Positions 61,722-64,000 of a stretch of 64,000 nt of DNA are shown in pieces. The notes beneath the pieces were generated by a model. The model saw only the letters and a list, made by a program, of their open reading frames with translations. It did not search any database and had not been told where the DNA came from. How positions within the stretch are numbered: position 1 is the first letter of the stretch; the number at the start of each line of letters is the position of its first letter. This DNA comes from CAWIJJ01 sp963836405. Lineage in GTDB: Bacteria > Acidobacteriota > Terriglobia > Bryobacterales > Bryobacteraceae. The translations under genes were made by a program, and so were the position numbers. The stretch is taken from positions 124,001 to 188,000 of the forward strand of contig CAWIJL010000003.1 of assembly GCA_963836405.1 (NCBI GenBank). The letters run 5' to 3'.

Positions 61722-62957
61722 ATGTTTCATCGTTATTGGTTTTGCATTGTCGCGCTCGCCGTGCCTGCCGGAGCGCAGACGGTGGACGAGATGGTGGCGG
61801 AAGCGCTCCGTGGCAACCGTGAAATCCTGGCGGCCCAGAAGAAATACGAGGCCTCGAGGCAGCGTCCGGTTCAGGCCGGGAGCATGCCCGAGCCGACGGT
61901 CTCACTCGGCTACACTTCGAACGGCGGCCCCTGGCCGGTGGCAGGGATCGGGAGTTCGCCCAGCAGCAACGCGGGGCTTATGATCGCGCAGGAGGTTCCG
62001 TTCCCCGGCAAGCGCAAGCTGCGCGGCGAGATTGCGGGCAAAGAGGCCGGCGCCGAATTCGAGCAGTACCGGTCGGTGCGGCTGTCGGTGATCTTTCGCG
62101 TAGTGGAGGCCTACCACGAATTGCACCACGCCATGGTCGGCCTCGAATATGTGGACCGCTATCAGAAGCTGCTCCAGAACGTGATCCGGATCTCCGAGGC
62201 GCGTTACTCGGTGGGCCGGGCGGCGCAGCAGGACATCTTCAAAGCGCAAACGCAGTACGCCATTTTCGAAACCCAGAAGGAGCGCTATCAGGAGGAGCAG
62301 AGTTCGAAAAAGATCGAGCTCAACGCCCTGCTGAACCGTCCCGCCGACACCCCCATCGACGTGCCCGAAGAGATGGAAGTGGGGGAAATGCCGGGCACGC
62401 TGGACGAGTTGCTGCGGCTGGCGCGAGACCGGGCGCCGGCGCTCGCCCGCGACCAGAAGATGATCGAACGCAGCCGGCTCTCCGCCAACCTGGCGCGCAA
62501 AGACTACTATCCCGACTACGTGGTTTCGGGCGGCTACTTCAACCAGGGCGCGATGCCGCCGATGTGGCAGTTTCGTGTGGACTTCAAGCTTCCCGTCTAC
62601 TTCTGGGGCAAGCAGCGGGCGGCAGTGAACGAGCAGGAGTTCGCCGCCGGCGAGGCGCGCCACAACTACGAGGCCACCGCCGTCGACCTGGAGGCGCAAA
62701 TCCGGTCGCAATACGTGACCGCCACCACGGCGCGAAAGCTTCTGGGCCTTTACGAGAAGTCGGTGATCCCCGAGGCCAAACTGGCGCTCGAATCGTCGAT
62801 GGCCGGGTACGAGACTGGCTCCCTCGATTTCCTCTCCCTGTTTTCGAATTTCATGACGGTGGTCGATTACGAGCTGAGGTACCACGAGGAGCTGATGCGG
62901 TTTCACGTGGCGGTGGCCAGGCTCGAGGAGCTCTCCGGCGTGGAGGTGGCGAGGTGA
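61722..62957 (+). CDS. CusC/CzcC-like outer membrane efflux protein
   Basis: 411 aa TolC-superfamily protein. A signal peptide (MFHRYWFCIVALAVPAGA), helical hairpins (VDEMVAEALRGNREILAAQKKYEASR), the proline-rich membrane loop AGLMIAQEVPFPGKRKLRGEIAG and a second repeat. The closing LARLEELSGVEVAR is frequent in heavy-metal channel proteins. First component of a tripartite Cus-type efflux; its stop overlaps the adaptor GTG (GTGA). Confidence 0.88.
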   Translation: MFHRYWFCIVALAVPAGAQTVDEMVAEALRGNREILAAQKKYEASRQRPVQAGSMPEPTVSLGYTSNGGPWPVAGIGSSPSSNAGLMIAQEVPFPGKRKLRGEIAGKEAGAEFEQYRSVRLSVIFRVVEAYHELHHAMVGLEYVDRYQKLLQNVIRISEARYSVGRAAQQDIFKAQTQYAIFETQKERYQEEQSSKKIELNALLNRPADTPIDVPEEMEVGEMPGTLDELLRLARDRAPALARDQKMIERSRLSANLARKDYYPDYVVSGGYFNQGAMPPMWQFRVDFKLPVYFWGKQRAAVNEQEFAAGEARHNYEATAVDLEAQIRSQYVTATTARKLLGLYEKSVIPEAKLALESSMAGYETGSLDFLSLFSNFMTVVDYELRYHEELMRFHVAVARLEELSGVEVAR

Positions 62958-64000
62958 AGACCTTCGGACTGATGGTATTGATCGCGGCGGCCGCGGCCGG
63001 CGGTTACGGTTACGGCCGCTGGTACGGCAAGCCGCTGGGTGCGGCCGGCGAAAAGAAGATTGTCTTCTATGTGGATCCGATGCACCCCTGGTACAAGTCC
63101 GACAAACCCGGCATCGCGCCCGACTGCAACATGGCTCTGGTGCCGGTTTACGAGGGTGACGAGGGCAAGTACCAGGCGCGGAACCCGTCGGATCCCGGCA
63201 TGCTCGAAGTCTCCCCCGAAAAGCAGCAGTTGATGGGCGTGACTTTCGGCACGGTGGCGTACGAGAGCGCCGGCGACTCGGTGCGCGCGGCAGCCCGCGT
63301 GACCTTCGACGAAACCCGCATCGCCAAGGTTCAGAGCAAGCTCGAGGGCTGGATCGACCAGGTGTTCGTAAATTTCACCGGCAAGCTGGTCAACCAGGGC
63401 GATCCGCTGCTCACCGTCTACAGCCCGGAGGCCCTCGCCACGCAGCAGGAATACCTGCTGGCCGTCAAAGCGCGAGACACCATGCACGACAGCCCGCTGC
63501 ACGAGATGCTGGGCGGGGCGGAGAACCTGGTGGCGGCGGCACGCAAGCGGCTCGAGTTGTGGGATATCAGCGACGCGCAGATCGACCAGATCGCCGGCAC
63601 CGGCAAGACCATCAAGTACCTGACGCTGGCTTCGCCCATATCCGGCTTCGTGATGGAGCGCAACGCGTTTCCAAAGCAGAGGGTGGCGGCCGATACGGTG
63701 CTTTACACGGTGGCCGACCTTTCCACGGTGTGGGTGATGGCGGACGTGTTCGAGTACGAAGCCTCGGCCGTGCGCATGGGACAGCCCGCCGCGCTGACGT
63801 TGAGCTACCTGCCGGGGCGCGTGTTCCACGGCCGCGTTTCCTACATCATGCCGCAGGTGGATCCGAACACCCGCACGTTGAAGGTGAGGATCGAGTTCCC
63901 GAATGGCGATTTCGCGCTCAAACCCGACATGTACGGCGAAGTCGAGCTGAAGACCGGCGGCGCGCGCAGGCTGGTGGTCCCGCAATCGGCGGTTTTGCAA
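62954..64000 (+). CDS. CusB-like efflux adaptor (cut by window edge)
   Basis: 349 codons, running off the window; starts at GTG 62954 overlapping the previous stop. An N-terminal membrane anchor (LMVLIAAAAAGGYGYG), then a heavy-metal-binding domain YVDPMHPWYKSDKPGIAPDCNM (CusB-type, with Met and His ligands). An HlyD-like adaptor follows (AKVQSKLEGWIDQVFVNFTGKLVNQGDPLLTVYSPE; LTLASPISGFVMERNAF; VWVMADVFEYE). Suggests Cu/Ag or related efflux. The permease should lie to the right of the window. Confidence 0.9.
   Translation, partial: MKTFGLMVLIAAAAAGGYGYGRWYGKPLGAAGEKKIVFYVDPMHPWYKSDKPGIAPDCNMALVPVYEGDEGKYQARNPSDPGMLEVSPEKQQLMGVTFGTVAYESAGDSVRAAARVTFDETRIAKVQSKLEGWIDQVFVNFTGKLVNQGDPLLTVYSPEALATQQEYLLAVKARDTMHDSPLHEMLGGAENLVAAARKRLELWDISDAQIDQIAGTGKTIKYLTLASPISGFVMERNAFPKQRVAADTVLYTVADLSTVWVMADVFEYEASAVRMGQPAALTLSYLPGRVFHGRVSYIMPQVDPNTRTLKVRIEFPNGDFALKPDMYGEVELKTGGARRLVVPQSAVLQ

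Noticed and set aside
1..64000. tRNA, rRNA, CRISPR array, prophage or transposase
   Set aside because: Intergenic regions were scanned by eye; none shows tRNA arms with CCA-type ends, direct-repeat arrays or transposase motifs.

Overview
The window is 64 kb of GC-rich bacterial chromosome, almost certainly from an Acidobacteriota of the Solibacter/Bryobacter type. The signs are a VWFA-related protein of the acidobacterial family type, two proteins with Solibacter-type C-terminal adhesin-like domains, a giant Oar-like TonB receptor with an N-terminal carboxypeptidase-regulatory domain, a hopanoid cluster and a full Tol-Pal operon. All of this was read by eye, without database searches. No rRNA, tRNA, CRISPR array, prophage or insertion sequence was recognised.

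Layout. 1-3.0 kb (minus): tripartite RND efflux system (TolC-like protein, lipoprotein adaptor, permease cut by the left edge). 3.1-9.4 kb: yebC-ruvC-unknown exported protein, a Tat-type aldo/keto reductase whose N-terminus is out of frame, a DUF4097 lipoprotein, a glycine-zipper stress protein and motAB. 9.4-13.2 kb: LytTR response regulator divergent from inositol-phosphate synthase, an epimerase and an O6-alkylguanine methyltransferase. 13.2-22.8 kb: ispH followed by a tightly packed hopanoid operon (shc, hpnH, hpnA, hpnG, two zinc dehydrogenases, hpnC, hpnD). 22.9-27.9 kb: dipeptidyl peptidase IV behind a Cpx-like two-component system, with a divergent Spy/CpxP-like gene and four 10-bp-spaced operator repeats between them. 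27.9-32.2 kb: TIGR03790-type protein, LysR regulator, zinc-ribbon membrane protein, recN. 32.2-37.4 kb: tolQ-tolR-tolA-like-tolB-pal-cpoB. 37.5-40.5 kb: PQQ-type sugar dehydrogenase and a decaying aldo/keto reductase joined by a local tandem duplication. 40.6-48.2 kb: PilZ protein, MrfA/Hrq1-type helicase, Oar-like receptor with a frameshifted 3' end, VapBC-type toxin-antitoxin with a palindromic operator. 48.2-54.5 kb: Solibacter-domain protein, mutY (frameshifted), a LexA-like S24 protein without HTH, VWA protein, PhoD phosphatase. 54.5-61.2 kb (minus): probable operon rfaE2-mfd-surA-HD/OB exonuclease-blaI. 61.3-64 kb: start of a Cus-type heavy-metal efflux operon, cut by the right edge.

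The main themes are envelope construction and surveillance (hopanoids, Tol-Pal, SurA, Cpx-like signalling, efflux) and DNA repair (RuvC, Ogt, RecN, MutY, Mfd, MrfA-like helicase). The best candidates for something undescribed are the two zinc dehydrogenases embedded in the hopanoid operon, the S24 protein with a LexA-spaced Ala-Gly site and a non-DNA-binding N-terminus, and the 4 x 10 bp operator array. Several disrupted genes (aldo/keto reductases, mutY, receptor 3' end) may be real decay or sequence errors; the sequence alone cannot decide.
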